Assembly (NCBI GenBank): GCA_965198185.1
Contig: CBDAOU010000002.1
Span: 868,001 to 932,000 of the forward strand
DNA from: JAJECS01 sp965198185
GTDB lineage: Bacteria > Chloroflexota > UBA11872
Length of the DNA: 64,000 nucleotides
Direction: 5' to 3'
Shown: one piece after another, positions 37,300-45,922 of the stretch
Numbering within the stretch: position 1 is the stretch's first letter
How the letters are laid out: each line of letters opens with the position of its first letter
The notes under the pieces: generated by a model
Databases searched by the model: none
Seen by the model: only the letters and a program-made list of their open reading frames with translations
What the model was told of the DNA's origin: nothing
Program-made: the position numbers and the translations under genes

Positions 37300-37522
37300 C
37301 TACCCGGGCCGCGGCCAGGGATGCTCGGCGATCGCCGCTTCGTTGAGGTCCGTGCCCCAGCCTGGCGCGGTGGGAATGCGCATGTGACTGTCGGCGATCT
37401 CGGGCAACGCGGTCACGATGTCATCGCGCCAGGGCGCCGAGTCCACGTCGGTTTCCATCATCGCCAGGTTGGTGACGCAGGCGCTCCACTGCGCGGCGAT
37501 GAACGTGGCCAGGTGGCTGTAG
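37300..37522 (-). pseudogene. 3' fragment of a mandelate-racemase-family gene
   Basis: Translation on the minus strand gives the last about 73 residues of the protein at 39440-40594, including CVTNLAMMETDVDSAPWRDDIV and HMRIPTAPGWGTDLNEAAIA, and a stop at the same place. The match ends abruptly near 37522, where the sequence TGGGGCTCATATACCTAACG begins. It follows the DUF3052 remnant as in the intact copy. It is a leftover of a tandem duplication. Confidence 0.85.
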
Positions 37523-37597
37523 TGGGGCTCATATACCTAACGCGACTAAATCCGCCGCTTGGCGCATGTACAGGCGGCGGATTCCTTCCGGCGCGAC
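37523..37597. repeat. imperfect direct repeat, left copy (partner at 38780-38853)
   Basis: About 75 bases starting TGGGGCTCATATACCTAACG recur with scattered changes at 38780-38853. The left copy encodes the end of the endonuclease-like remnant. The two copies flank the inserted 1.2 kb that carries this remnant and the secreted protein gene. Confidence 0.7.
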
Positions 37598-37955
37598 GCG
37601 GAACTTCGTGCCGTGGTTGCGGAGGCCATCGCTCCCGGGTCGTGCTTCCCGCGGGTCGAAGTCCACGGCGATGCGGCCGATGAGGATGTCGTAGATGAAG
37701 TCGGCCAGGTGGAACGCCTGGCAGGCGTCCGCCCGTAGAATCCGCACGCGGCGACCCGTGCGCTCACCCTCCGCCAGCATGAGCCGGTTGAGCTTCGCGC
37801 CAGCCGCCGATAGCAGCGATTGGTGGTATCAGTAGGGGTCGGCCCGTTCCCGGGCCGTGGGGTACCAGAAGCTGCCCAGCATCGTCGTAGACGCGGAACC
37901 GGTCCGTCCTGGTTCCAACGTAGCTATGCGTCGACTGATGCCAGCCGTTGTGCAT
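37529..37955 (-). pseudogene. degraded restriction-endonuclease-like gene (MvaI/BcnI-type C-terminus)
   Basis: The last 83 residues (from 37780) read RILRADACQAFHLADFIYDI, IGRIAVDFDPREARPG and LRNHGTKFRVAPEGIRRLYMRQ. The NHGTKFR block with a preceding DFD is typical of the C-terminus of MvaI/BcnI-type endonucleases. Upstream, matching sequence is split by an in-frame TGA (TARERADPY-stop-YHQSLLSAAGAKLNRL) and a frame change to NGWHQSTHSYVGTRTDRF. The remnant cannot make a working enzyme. The family assignment rests on the C-terminal motif only. Confidence 0.45.
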
Positions 37956-38026
37956 GATCTAATTCTACTCTTCAATACGCCTAGAGCGTCGAACTCGAAC
38001 AAGCGTGACTGATCCGATTAGCGCGA

Positions 38027-38695
38027 TCACGAGGAGAGCACAATGATCGGCCACGGCGTGGACGACTGGCTCTCGGTAGCCGCCGACGCCGGTGTCGATG
38101 CCGTGGGTCTCGATCTGGGCGTCGGCGACGCCTCCGTCGGCGTGGGAGTTGTCGCTGATCTTCCTGGCGTGGGCGACATCACCTCGGGAGTCGTGGACTG
38201 ACCTGCGCGTGGGTTCGGCGTATTCCTTCGCTCCTGCAGGATTTCGGGTAAAGGGGCCTTCGTTCCGGGAACTGGGGAGGAGCCTTTGCCCAATACCGCG
38301 AGGTCTTCACTTGCGTGCTCTAGCGGCCCCGAACGGCTGGCAATGTGATTGTCATCGTACACGAGGTAATAGTCTCCAAGAGTGAACGGCAGATGACTAC
38401 CCGCACAAGATGTGCCCGCGTGTGAATCCAATTTCCCATAGATATACGTCGTCTCATACAGCGGTCCTCTCCATACTGTGTCAACCTTGAATTCATACAC
38501 TTCGTCGTTTGGAATTTGGTGTACCGCAATGACCTTACCAGCGAATACGTACGCAGACTTCTGCAGTTCTTCGGATGGAGTTCCTGGTGGCGCCCACGAA
38601 CAGGCGTTGGATTCACGTGCGAAGAACAGGATCGCCGCACTAGCCAAGAGGACGACGAGCAAGAATCGAGTGACGAGCGTCGTCAAGGGCACCAA
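38027..38695 (-). CDS. secreted NTR/TIMP-like domain protein, C-terminal anchor lost by frameshift
   Basis: 222 residues. The signal peptide LLVVLLASAAILFFARESNA ends before CSWAPPGTPSEELQKSAYVFAGKVIAV, the start of the netrin/TIMP-like module found in many Gram-positive and Chloroflexota surface proteins. A Pro/Thr/Ser-rich stretch follows (PTPGRSATTPTPTEASPTP). It stops at TPWPIIVLSS. In the next frame the following codons read LLVIALIGSVTLVRVRRSRR to a stop at 37965, a perfect membrane anchor with a basic tail. A two-base slip at CTCTCCTC explains the loss. Lower GC than flanks. Confidence 0.6.
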   Translation of the reverse strand: MVPLTTLVTRFLLVVLLASAAILFFARESNACSWAPPGTPSEELQKSAYVFAGKVIAVHQIPNDEVYEFKVDTVWRGPLYETTYIYGKLDSHAGTSCAGSHLPFTLGDYYLVYDDNHIASRSGPLEHASEDLAVLGKGSSPVPGTKAPLPEILQERRNTPNPRAGQSTTPEVMSPTPGRSATTPTPTEASPTPRSRPTASTPASAATESQSSTPWPIIVLSS

Positions 38696-38779
38696 GAGGC
38701 GTTTGCGTGCGACTACGGGATGACTCGTCTGATTACGCGCTTGCTGATGATCTTATCAAGAGTGATTGACGGGAACAAA

Positions 38780-38853
38780 TGGGGCTCATATACCTAACGC
38801 AAATAGATCCGGCACTGGCGCATGTACAGGCGGCAGATTCTTTCCGGCGCGGC
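38780..38853. repeat. imperfect direct repeat, right copy (partner at 37523-37597)
   Basis: Begins TGGGGCTCATATACCTAACG, as the left copy does, and agrees for about 75 bases with scattered changes. It runs straight into the carbonic-anhydrase-like fragment near 38847, so it marks the right edge of the inserted segment. Confidence 0.7.
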
Positions 38854-39036
38854 GGCCATCCGGCGGATCAGCCCGCCGCGGTGTTATGGCCGGCGTCGCG
38901 CTCGTCAGCCGCCAGCGCGCGGTATTTCGCCGCCCGCTCGATGATCAGATGCTGGATTTCCTGCTCGCCGACCTCGCGCATCGGCCGCACCGGCACGCCG
39001 ACCAACAGGGATCGCTCGGGGAACTCCTTGTTCTCG
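38847..39036 (-). pseudogene. 3' fragment of the gamma-carbonic-anhydrase-like gene
   Basis: Matches the 41363-41552 region, the end of the gene at 41384-42208, with about ten per cent differences. The fragment ends at CTCGGCAC where it is fused to the DUF3052 fragment; both parent genes have CTCCGGCAC at this point. It has no start and is not expressed as a protein. Confidence 0.85.
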
Positions 39037-39419
39037 GCACGCCGCTGCCGCGCAAGCTGGGTATCAAGTCCGGCTACGCCGTGGCGCTGGTGGGCGCGCC
39101 CGAGGGCTTCGAGCGCACCCTCGGCGAGCTGCCGCCCGACGTGATCCTGCGGCGCCGCGCCCAGGGACGCTGTGACCTGATCGTCTGGTTCGTCGGCGCC
39201 CGCCGCGAGCTCGAACGGCGCACCGCGCGCTACGGGGCCAAGGCCGGCGCCGGCGGGCTGTGGATCTGCTGGCCCAAGAAGGCCTCCGGCGTGGTGTCCG
39301 ACCTATCGGAGCGCGTGGTGCGCAAGGCCGGTCTGGCCCGTGGCCTGGTGGACTACAAGATCGCGTCCATCGACCGGACCTGGTCGGGCCTGCGCTTCAC
39401 CCGCCGCAAGTCCGGCTGA
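39037..39419 (+). pseudogene. DUF3052-domain fragment, 5' end lost
   Basis: Encodes about 127 residues from TPLPRKLGIKSGYAVALVGAP to the stop, including the LGELPPDVILRRRAQGRC segment missing in the other copy, and GGLWICWPKKASGVVSDLSE. The frame is open upstream into the carbonic-anhydrase antisense, but no start is credible. The copy keeps the whole domain but has lost the pseudo-receiver half, so neither of the two copies is complete. Confidence 0.85.
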
Positions 39420-39439
39420 CGCCGGCGCGGCGTATTCGG

Positions 39440-40594
39440 CTACGCGGGCCGCGGCCAGGGATGCGCCGCGATCGCCGCTTCGTTGAGATCCGTGCCCAGA
39501 CCCGGCGCGGTGGGGATGCGCATGTGGCCGTCGACGATCTCGGGCAACACGGTCACGATCTCGTCGCGCCAGGGCACCGCGTCGACATCGGTTTCCATCA
39601 TCGCCAGGTTGGTTACGCAGGCGCTCCACTGCGCCGCAATGAACGTCGCCAGGTGGCTGTAGTAGTTGTGCGGCGCGACGTTGATCTCATAGGCCGCCGC
39701 CAGCCCGGCGATTTCCACCGACTGCGCCAGGCCGTTCCACGGCACGTCGACCACCGCCACGTCCACCGCGTGTCCCTCCAGGAACGGCAGGAAGTCCCGC
39801 ACGGTGTTGAGGCTTTCGAGCGAGGCCAGCGGCATGGGCGCGGCCCTCCGGATATCCCGCAGCGCCGCCGGGTCGTACATGTCGATCTCGATCCAACGGA
39901 GGTCGAATGGTTCGAGTGCCCGCGCGAGCTTCATGCAGGCCTCGGGGCGAAAGCGGAAGTTCAGGTCGAGGCAGATGTCGACGTGGGGCCCCACGGCCTC
40001 CCGCAGCGTGCCGATCAGGCGCACCGCCGTGTCGAGCGTCGCGTGGTCGAGGTTCGAGTCGCCCACCGTCCAAAACTGCGCCGGCGCGCCCGGCGCGAGG
40101 ATGTTGGTCTTGAGCGCCGTATAGCCACGGCGCACGACCTCACGGCCCAGCTCGGCGATGTCGTCCCAGGTCCGCAGCGGCGGCGTGCCGAGGTGCTCCG
40201 GATAGCGCGCGCGGTAGCTGCCGCAGTGCGACCAATAGAGCCGGACGGAATCTCGGGTCGGACCGCCAAACAGCCGGTGCACCGGCACGCCGAGCGCCTT
40301 GCCCTGGATATCCCACAGCGCCAGCTCGATACCCGCGATGCACTTGGCCAGCAATCCGCCCACGTTTTGCTGCGTGTGGCGGTTGAGGTCGCGCAGGATG
40401 GCGCGGATGCCGCCCGGGTCGCGTCCCACCACCAGCGGGGCCAGGTCGCGGATGCCGCCGGCCAGGGCATGCGCGGCGCGCCAATCGGTGCACTCGCCGT
40501 AGCCGGTGATGCCGGCGTCGGTGGTGACCTTGACGAAGGTCCAGGCGGTCCAGCCCGCGTCGCATTGCAGCGGCTCGACCGTGGCGACCTTCAC
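39440..40594 (-). CDS. mandelate racemase/muconate lactonizing enzyme family (enolase superfamily) dehydratase
   Basis: 384 residues. The N-terminal capping domain begins MKVATVEPLQCDAGWTAWTFV. The barrel contains the three metal ligands in DICLDLNF, WIEIDMYD and ASLESLNT. A histidine in NVAPHNYYSHLA is the expected general acid, as in acid-sugar dehydratases of the galactonate/gluconate type. The lysine motif of MLE enzymes is not seen. It probably removes water from an acid sugar. A 3' fragment of an old duplicate lies at 37300-37522. It stands alone, 58 bases from radC. Confidence 0.88.
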   Translation of the reverse strand: MKVATVEPLQCDAGWTAWTFVKVTTDAGITGYGECTDWRAAHALAGGIRDLAPLVVGRDPGGIRAILRDLNRHTQQNVGGLLAKCIAGIELALWDIQGKALGVPVHRLFGGPTRDSVRLYWSHCGSYRARYPEHLGTPPLRTWDDIAELGREVVRRGYTALKTNILAPGAPAQFWTVGDSNLDHATLDTAVRLIGTLREAVGPHVDICLDLNFRFRPEACMKLARALEPFDLRWIEIDMYDPAALRDIRRAAPMPLASLESLNTVRDFLPFLEGHAVDVAVVDVPWNGLAQSVEIAGLAAAYEINVAPHNYYSHLATFIAAQWSACVTNLAMMETDVDAVPWRDEIVTVLPEIVDGHMRIPTAPGLGTDLNEAAIAAHPWPRPA

Positions 40595-40652
40595 CGGAGC
40601 ACCCGACTAAGAAAGTCGCCAGCCGCCAAGTAGGCGCAATCCTGGATCACCG

Positions 40653-41375
40653 CTACCACTCCATCCCGTGCTCGCGCAGGCTCACGTAGTTGGACGGGCC
40701 GCGGGCGATCACCAGGTGGTCGAGCACCTCGACGCCGAGGATCTTGCCGGCCTCGGCGGCCGAGCGCGTCAGCTTGGCGTCATCGTCGGAGGGCGACGGA
40801 TCGCCGGAGGGATGGTTGTGGGCCAGGATCACGGCCGGGCAGTCCTGGCGCACGGCGTCGCGAAACACCTCCGCCATGCGCGCGCCCACGGTGTTGACCC
40901 GGCCTTCGGCGATCTTTGACACGTTCAGCACGCGATGGCGTGCGTCGAGCAACACGACCTGGAGCGTCTCACGCGGCAGGGCGGCCATGCGCGGCGCCAA
41001 GATTCGCGCGGCGTCCGCCGGGCTGCGGATTTCGGGCCGCGAGTCCAGCGGCTCGCGCTGGAGGCGGCGTCCGAGCTCCAGCGCGGCCTTGATCTGCACC
41101 GCCTTCGCGCGGCCGATGCCGTGGTGGGCGCAGAGCTCGACCACGCTGGCGCTTTCAAGCGCGGCTAGGCCACCCATGCCGGCGAGCAGCGATTGGGCCA
41201 GCTCGACGGCGCTGCCGCGGTCGGACCCGACCCGCAGGATGATCGCCAGCAGCTCGGCTTCGCTAAGGGCGTCGGGGCCTTCCTCGGCCAGCCGCTCCCG
41301 CGGGCGGCTGGCGGCGGCCATATCACGAATGCGAACGCTATAGCCGGGCCGCCGGTCGTCGGGCGCGGCGGCCAT
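40653..41375 (-). CDS. radC: RadC/JAMM-domain DNA-repair-associated protein
   Basis: 240 residues from ATG 41375. An N-terminal helix-hairpin-helix block (RPRERLAEEGPDALSEAELL, then LESASVVELCAHHGIGRAKAVQ) is followed by the metalloprotease-like JAMM motif AVILAHNHPSGDPSPSDDD and the conserved SLREHGMEW end. RadC proteins associate with DNA repair and mobile DNA, but activity is not established. It starts nine bases after the carbonic-anhydrase-like gene, as the last gene of the aro operon. Confidence 0.9.
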   Translation of the reverse strand: MAAAPDDRRPGYSVRIRDMAAASRPRERLAEEGPDALSEAELLAIILRVGSDRGSAVELAQSLLAGMGGLAALESASVVELCAHHGIGRAKAVQIKAALELGRRLQREPLDSRPEIRSPADAARILAPRMAALPRETLQVVLLDARHRVLNVSKIAEGRVNTVGARMAEVFRDAVRQDCPAVILAHNHPSGDPSPSDDDAKLTRSAAEAGKILGVEVLDHLVIARGPSNYVSLREHGMEW

Positions 41376-41383
41376 GCGGCGGA

Positions 41384-42208
41384 TCAGCCCGCCGCGGTGT
41401 TGTGGCCGGCGTCGCGCTCGTCGGCCGCCAGCGCGCGGTATTCCGCCGCCCGCTCGATGATCAGGTGCTGGATTTCCTGCTCGGTGACGTCGCGCATCGG
41501 CCGCGCCGGCACGCCGACGAGCAACGATTGCTCGGGGAACTCCTTGTTCTCCGGCACCAGCGCAGCCGCTCCGACGACCGAGTGGCGGCGGATGTGCGCT
41601 CCGCTGAGCACCGTCGACTGGATGCCGATGAGGCATTCGTCCTCGATGGTGCAGGCGTGCAGCACGGCCATGTGCCCCACGGTGACGTTGGCGCCGATGC
41701 GCAGCGGCACGCCGGGGTCCACGTGCAGCACGCAGCCGTCCTGGATATTCGTGCCGGCGCCGATGATCACCGGCGCGATGTCGGCGCGAATCACCGTGTT
41801 GAACCACACGCTGGCGCCGTCCCCGAGGCGCACGTCACCTATGAGCTTGGCGCCGGGCGCCACAAAGGCGCCGCGGCCGACGGTGGGCGCCCGTCCGTTG
41901 ATCGCCAGCAGACTTGGGGCAGTGTCCGCCGCGGGCTCGGGCTGCATGTCCCGTAGGAGGACCTCCTCCTGCAGCGCGCGCAGGTAGGCGTCGTCGAGCG
42001 TTTCACGCGGCCGCAGGATCAGATAGAGCACCGCGCCGAACGGCCCCAGCAGCAGCACCATCAAGGTGGCGAACATGCGCACGTAGAGGTCCTGCGTGCG
42101 CCGCCCGATGTCATAGTGCGCCCAGATGGCGCCGGCCACCCACGCCGCCGCCGCGAAGGCGGCGATCAAGGCCAGCGCCACGGTTATGCCGCGGCCGAGC
42201 GGCTCCAC
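41384..42208 (-). CDS. gamma-carbonic-anhydrase-like hexapeptide protein with N-terminal membrane domain
   Basis: 274 residues from GTG 42208. Two transmembrane segments are seen at about 8-30 (VALALIAAFAAAAWVAGAIWA) and 44-65 (FATLMVLLLGPFGAVLYLIL). The rest, from about 105, is a left-handed beta helix with the gamma-carbonic-anhydrase ligands in GCVLHVDPG and VTVGHMAVLHAC (three histidines), and GIQSTVLSGAHI. Ordinary family members have no membrane segments. If active it would hydrate CO2 at the membrane, but several members are inactive. A truncated copy lies at 38847-39036. Confidence 0.8.
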   Translation of the reverse strand: MEPLGRGITVALALIAAFAAAAWVAGAIWAHYDIGRRTQDLYVRMFATLMVLLLGPFGAVLYLILRPRETLDDAYLRALQEEVLLRDMQPEPAADTAPSLLAINGRAPTVGRGAFVAPGAKLIGDVRLGDGASVWFNTVIRADIAPVIIGAGTNIQDGCVLHVDPGVPLRIGANVTVGHMAVLHACTIEDECLIGIQSTVLSGAHIRRHSVVGAAALVPENKEFPEQSLLVGVPARPMRDVTEQEIQHLIIERAAEYRALAADERDAGHNTAAG

Positions 42209-42259
42209 GCTAGGTTGACCTGGACCGGAGAGGCATACCCGATTGTAGAGGCGTCGCGC

Positions 42260-43324
42260 TCATGCGGCCGGTGCGCGGATTGCGTGCAGCACGTCGCTCA
42301 CGATCCCAGGGTCGACGGGATGCCCCGGGCTGGCCGCGCCGATGCGCTCGGCCAGCACCCATTGGATGCGTCCGCCGCGCACCTTCTTGTCCCGCTGCAT
42401 GGCTTGCATCAACTCGTCGGGTGCGGCGTTCGCGAAGGATTGCGGCAGCCCGACGCGCCGGAGCAGCGCATGCTGCCGGTCGGCGTCGGCTTGCGCCAGC
42501 GCGCCGACGCACACGCTGATGGCCGCGGCGCCGCGCATGCCGATCGCCACCGCCTCGCCGTGCCGATAGGCCCCATAGCCGCCGACGGTCTCCAGGGCGT
42601 GGGCGATGGTGTGCCCGTAGTTAAGCACGGCACGCGCGCCGCGGTCGTGCGGATCCTCGTCGACGATCCGCGCCTTCCAGCGCACGCAGCGCGTCACCAG
42701 CTCCTCGAGGAGATCGGGGTCGTCGAGCACATCGGCGTGCCGCTCGATGCGCTCGAACATGTCGGCGTCGAAGATGACCGCCGTCTTGATCACTTCGGCG
42801 TAGTCCGCCACGAGTTGCGCCCGCGGCAGCGTGGCCAGCAAGTCGGGATCTATGACGGATTGCCGCGCCGGGTAGAAGGCGCCGACGAGGTTCTTGCCCG
42901 CCGCCAAGTCCACCGCGACCTTGCCGCCGACGCTGCTGTCGATCTGGGCCAGCAGTGTGGTTGGGACCTGAATCAGCGGGACGCCGCGCAGGTAGGTGGC
43001 GGCGACGAACCCGACGAGGTCGCCCACCACGCCGCCGCCCAGCGCGATGATCGGATCGCCGCGCTCGGCGCCCTGCTCCGCCAGCCAGCTCCAGAGCTCG
43101 GCAGCCGCCGCCACGGACTTGCTGGGTTCCCCCGGCGGAACCGCGTGCGAGCCGACGGTAACGCCGTCTCGCGTCAGGTCCGCGAGGATGCGCTCGCCGT
43201 GCAGGCGCATCACGGTGGTATCGCCGATCAGCCACGCGCGCGGCGGCAGGCTCTCCCGGTCCAGCACCTGCGCCAGCCGGCAGCTGGCGCCGCGCTCGAT
43301 CCGGATGCCGTCCAGGGTTTCCAT
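42260..43324 (-). CDS. aroB: 3-dehydroquinate synthase
   Basis: 354 residues, the usual AroB length. NAD-binding and catalytic segments include GEPSKSVAAAAELWSWL, DPIIALGGGVVGDLVGFVAATY and STVGGK-like SSVGGKVAVDLAAGKNLVGAF, where substrate and zinc bind. The zinc histidines are in NYGHTIAHALE and later HGEAVAIGM. It converts DAHP to 3-dehydroquinate. Its ATG overlaps the aroK stop (TGATG), and a 51-base gap separates it from the carbonic-anhydrase-like gene. Confidence 0.95.
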   Translation of the reverse strand: METLDGIRIERGASCRLAQVLDRESLPPRAWLIGDTTVMRLHGERILADLTRDGVTVGSHAVPPGEPSKSVAAAAELWSWLAEQGAERGDPIIALGGGVVGDLVGFVAATYLRGVPLIQVPTTLLAQIDSSVGGKVAVDLAAGKNLVGAFYPARQSVIDPDLLATLPRAQLVADYAEVIKTAVIFDADMFERIERHADVLDDPDLLEELVTRCVRWKARIVDEDPHDRGARAVLNYGHTIAHALETVGGYGAYRHGEAVAIGMRGAAAISVCVGALAQADADRQHALLRRVGLPQSFANAAPDELMQAMQRDKKVRGGRIQWVLAERIGAASPGHPVDPGIVSDVLHAIRAPAA

Positions 43325-43872
43325 CAGGCCGGTCGGCAGCCGTGGGCGGCGCGCACCTCCGCGGTCAGCATTTCCGCAATTTCGGCCACCGAGCGATCGT
43401 CGGTGTCGATATGCACGTGGGCCTGCCGGTACGCGGCTTCGCGCGTCGTGATCAAATCCACGAGACGACGGCGCGGATCGCCGTTCAGCATCGGCCGCGG
43501 CTCATCCGCCAGTCCGGCTTCCAGGCGGGCGGCAGCGACGGCCGGGCTGACCTGGAGCCAGGCGACGAGTCCGCGGGCCAGCAGTCGGCCCCGCGTGACC
43601 GCGTCGGCCATGGCGCCGCCGCCGAGCGCCCCCACGGAACCCGGTTTGCCGCTGAGTCGATCCACCACATCCCGCTCCAGGGCGCGAAAGGCCGGTTCGC
43701 CGTCCTCAGCGAAGATTTCCGGGATCGATCGACCCGCCTGCGCCGCGATCTCGACGTCGCTGTCCCAGGCGGTCCAGCCAAGCCGATCGGCCGCGGCCGC
43801 CGCGACCGACGACTTGCCGGCGCCGCTGAGCCCCACGAGGAACAGCCGGTCCCAGGGACCGCGGCCGCTCAC
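43324..43872 (-). CDS. aroK: shikimate kinase
   Basis: 182 residues from GTG 43872, which overlaps the aroC stop as GTGA. Walker A is GLSGAGKSS. Shikimate-binding residues are in DSDVEIAAQAGRSIPEIF and VGALGGGAM; the lid basic cluster is RPMLNGDPRRRLVDL. It phosphorylates shikimate at O-3 with ATP. The frame continues upstream, but the overlap decides the start. Confidence 0.92.
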   Translation of the reverse strand: MSGRGPWDRLFLVGLSGAGKSSVAAAAADRLGWTAWDSDVEIAAQAGRSIPEIFAEDGEPAFRALERDVVDRLSGKPGSVGALGGGAMADAVTRGRLLARGLVAWLQVSPAVAAARLEAGLADEPRPMLNGDPRRRLVDLITTREAAYRQAHVHIDTDDRSVAEIAEMLTAEVRAAHGCRPA

Positions 43873-45053
43873 GTGGCCGCAGGGGCTGCCCGCGAGGCCG
43901 CCCGCTGCGCGCGCACCGCGGCCGCGATGTCGAGCATGTTGTCGCCGCCGAATTTCTCCAGCAGCGCGTCGGCCAGCACCAGCGCCACCATGGCTTCGCC
44001 GATCACGCCGGCCGCGGGCACCACGCACACGTCGGAGCGTTCGAAGTGCGCCTGCGTGCGCTGAAGGGTCTTGACGTCGACGGTTTGCAGCGGGGTGCGC
44101 ATCGTCGAGATCGGCTTGAGGGCGCCGCGCACGACCAGCGGCTGTCCGTTGGTCATGCCGCCTTCGGTGCCGCCGGCGCGATTGCTCAGGCGCGTCCAGC
44201 CGCGGGCCTGCGTGCGGTCGATCTCGTCGTGCACGTCGTGGCCCCGCCGCGCCGTGTTGTCAAAGGCGCTGCCGATCTCCACGCCCTTGACGGCGTTGAT
44301 GCTCAGAATGGCTTGGGCGAGACGCCCGTCGAGCTTGCGGTCCCAGTGCACGTGGCTGCCGAGACCGATGGGCAATCCCCAGGCCACGACCTCGAAGACG
44401 CCGCCCAGGGTCGAGCCGGCGTCCCGCGCGGCGTCGATTGCCTCGATCATCGCCTCGGCACGCTTCGGGGTGACGGCGCGCACCGGCGACGCCTCGACCG
44501 CGTCCCAGGACCAGGTTTCCGGTTGCAACGGATCGAGGTCGGGCGTGTCGTCGACCGGACCGATGCGCGCCGCGCGGCTGCGGATCTCGATGCCGGTGGC
44601 CGCCAGCAACCGCCGCGCCACCGCCCCGGCGGCGACGCGTGAGGTGGTTTCGCGCGCACTGGAACGCTCGAGAATGTTGCGCAGGTCGTCCGTGCCGTAC
44701 TTGACCATGCCCGCCAGGTCCGCGTGGCCCGGCCGGGGCTTGGTCACCGGCGGAATGTTGCCGTCGATCGGCTCCACCGCCATCTTCTCGCGCCAGTTCG
44801 CCCAGTCGCGGTTCTCGATCAGCAATGCCACCGGACTGCCCAGCGTGCGGCCGTGGCGCACGCCGCTGCGAATGGTGACCTGGTCGCGCTCGATCTGCAT
44901 GCGGCCGCCGCGACCGTAGCCGCCCTGCCGCCGCGCCAGGTCGGGGTTGATGTCGTCCGCCGTGAGGGCAAGGCCGAACGGCAGCCCCTCGACGATCACG
45001 GTCAAGCCGGGGCCGTGCGACTCGCCGGCGGTAAGAAAACGAAGCTGTCCCAT
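43869..45053 (-). CDS. aroC: chorismate synthase
   Basis: 394 residues. FMN-binding signatures are GESHGPGLTVIVEGLPFG at the N-terminus, RQGGYGRGGRMQIERDQV and the C-terminal RAGGTEGGMTNGQPLVVRGALKPI. It makes chorismate from EPSP by anti-1,4 elimination and needs reduced FMN. It lies between aroE (five bases upstream) and aroK. Confidence 0.96.
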   Translation of the reverse strand: MGQLRFLTAGESHGPGLTVIVEGLPFGLALTADDINPDLARRQGGYGRGGRMQIERDQVTIRSGVRHGRTLGSPVALLIENRDWANWREKMAVEPIDGNIPPVTKPRPGHADLAGMVKYGTDDLRNILERSSARETTSRVAAGAVARRLLAATGIEIRSRAARIGPVDDTPDLDPLQPETWSWDAVEASPVRAVTPKRAEAMIEAIDAARDAGSTLGGVFEVVAWGLPIGLGSHVHWDRKLDGRLAQAILSINAVKGVEIGSAFDNTARRGHDVHDEIDRTQARGWTRLSNRAGGTEGGMTNGQPLVVRGALKPISTMRTPLQTVDVKTLQRTQAHFERSDVCVVPAAGVIGEAMVALVLADALLEKFGGDNMLDIAAAVRAQRAASRAAPAAT

Positions 45054-45058
45054 GGCGT

Positions 45059-45922
45059 TTAGGCGTCCGGCGCGGCCAGCGCGCTACGGGCCGCGTCCAT
45101 CATAGTGGGCACCGGGGCGGGTTGACCGAGCCAGCGCTCCAGGCTGGCCGCTCCTTGCAAGACCAGCATCTCCAGGCCGCCGAGCACGCGGCAGCCGATG
45201 GACCGTGCGTGGGCCAGCAAGGGCGTTTCCGCGGGGCGGTACACGATGTCGCAGACGAAGAGGCCGTCGTGAAGCCAGGCGGCCGGCAGCGGCATGGTCA
45301 GCGGACCGGGGCCGCCCGCCATGCCCAGGCTCGTGGCATTCACGAGCAGCGTCGCCTCGCGCAGTTCGCGCGCCAGCCCCGGATCGTCGAGACCGCGACT
45401 GGCGACCCCGAGTGGCTCATCGCGCAGGGCGTGCGCCAAGGCGTCGGCGCGTTCAACACGCCGATTGGCAAGGGTGAGATGCTCCACGCCGAGGTCGCGC
45501 AGCGCCCAGGCCACGGCGCGCCCCGCGCCGCCGGCGCCCAGCAGCACGGCGCGCGCACCGGCCGGATCGAAGGCGCCGTGTTCGGTGAGGGCGCGGGCAA
45601 AGCCTGCGACGTCGGTATTGTCGCCGACGAGCCGGCCGCCGTCGGCATCCACCGTGTTGACGGCCCCAAGCCGTTCCGCGGCGGGCGTGCGGCGGTTGAC
45701 CAGCTCGGCCACGCGCAGCTTGTGGGGGATGGTGACGTTCAGGCCGCGCCATTCACCCCGGCGTGCCTCGGTCAGCCGCGTTTCCAAGTCTTCCGGCGGC
45801 GTCGGGACGGCGTCATACGTCGCCGGTATGCCCAGGGCGTCAAGCGCCGCCTGCTGAAACACGGGCGACAGGGTGTGCCCCAGCGGCCAGCCGATCACGC
45901 CGAAGCGGAGGCGTCGATTCAT
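45059..45922 (-). CDS. aroE: shikimate 5-dehydrogenase
   Basis: 287 residues. The substrate site is GWPLGHTLSPVFQQAAL, the catalytic lysine lies in NVTIPHKLRVAEL and GAVNTVDADGGRLVGDNTD is typical. The NADP motif is GAGGAGRAVAWAL. It reduces 3-dehydroshikimate to shikimate. The ATG overlaps the aroA stop by four bases. No 3-dehydroquinase (aroD/aroQ) gene is present in the window. Confidence 0.94.
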   Translation of the reverse strand: MNRRLRFGVIGWPLGHTLSPVFQQAALDALGIPATYDAVPTPPEDLETRLTEARRGEWRGLNVTIPHKLRVAELVNRRTPAAERLGAVNTVDADGGRLVGDNTDVAGFARALTEHGAFDPAGARAVLLGAGGAGRAVAWALRDLGVEHLTLANRRVERADALAHALRDEPLGVASRGLDDPGLARELREATLLVNATSLGMAGGPGPLTMPLPAAWLHDGLFVCDIVYRPAETPLLAHARSIGCRVLGGLEMLVLQGAASLERWLGQPAPVPTMMDAARSALAAPDA

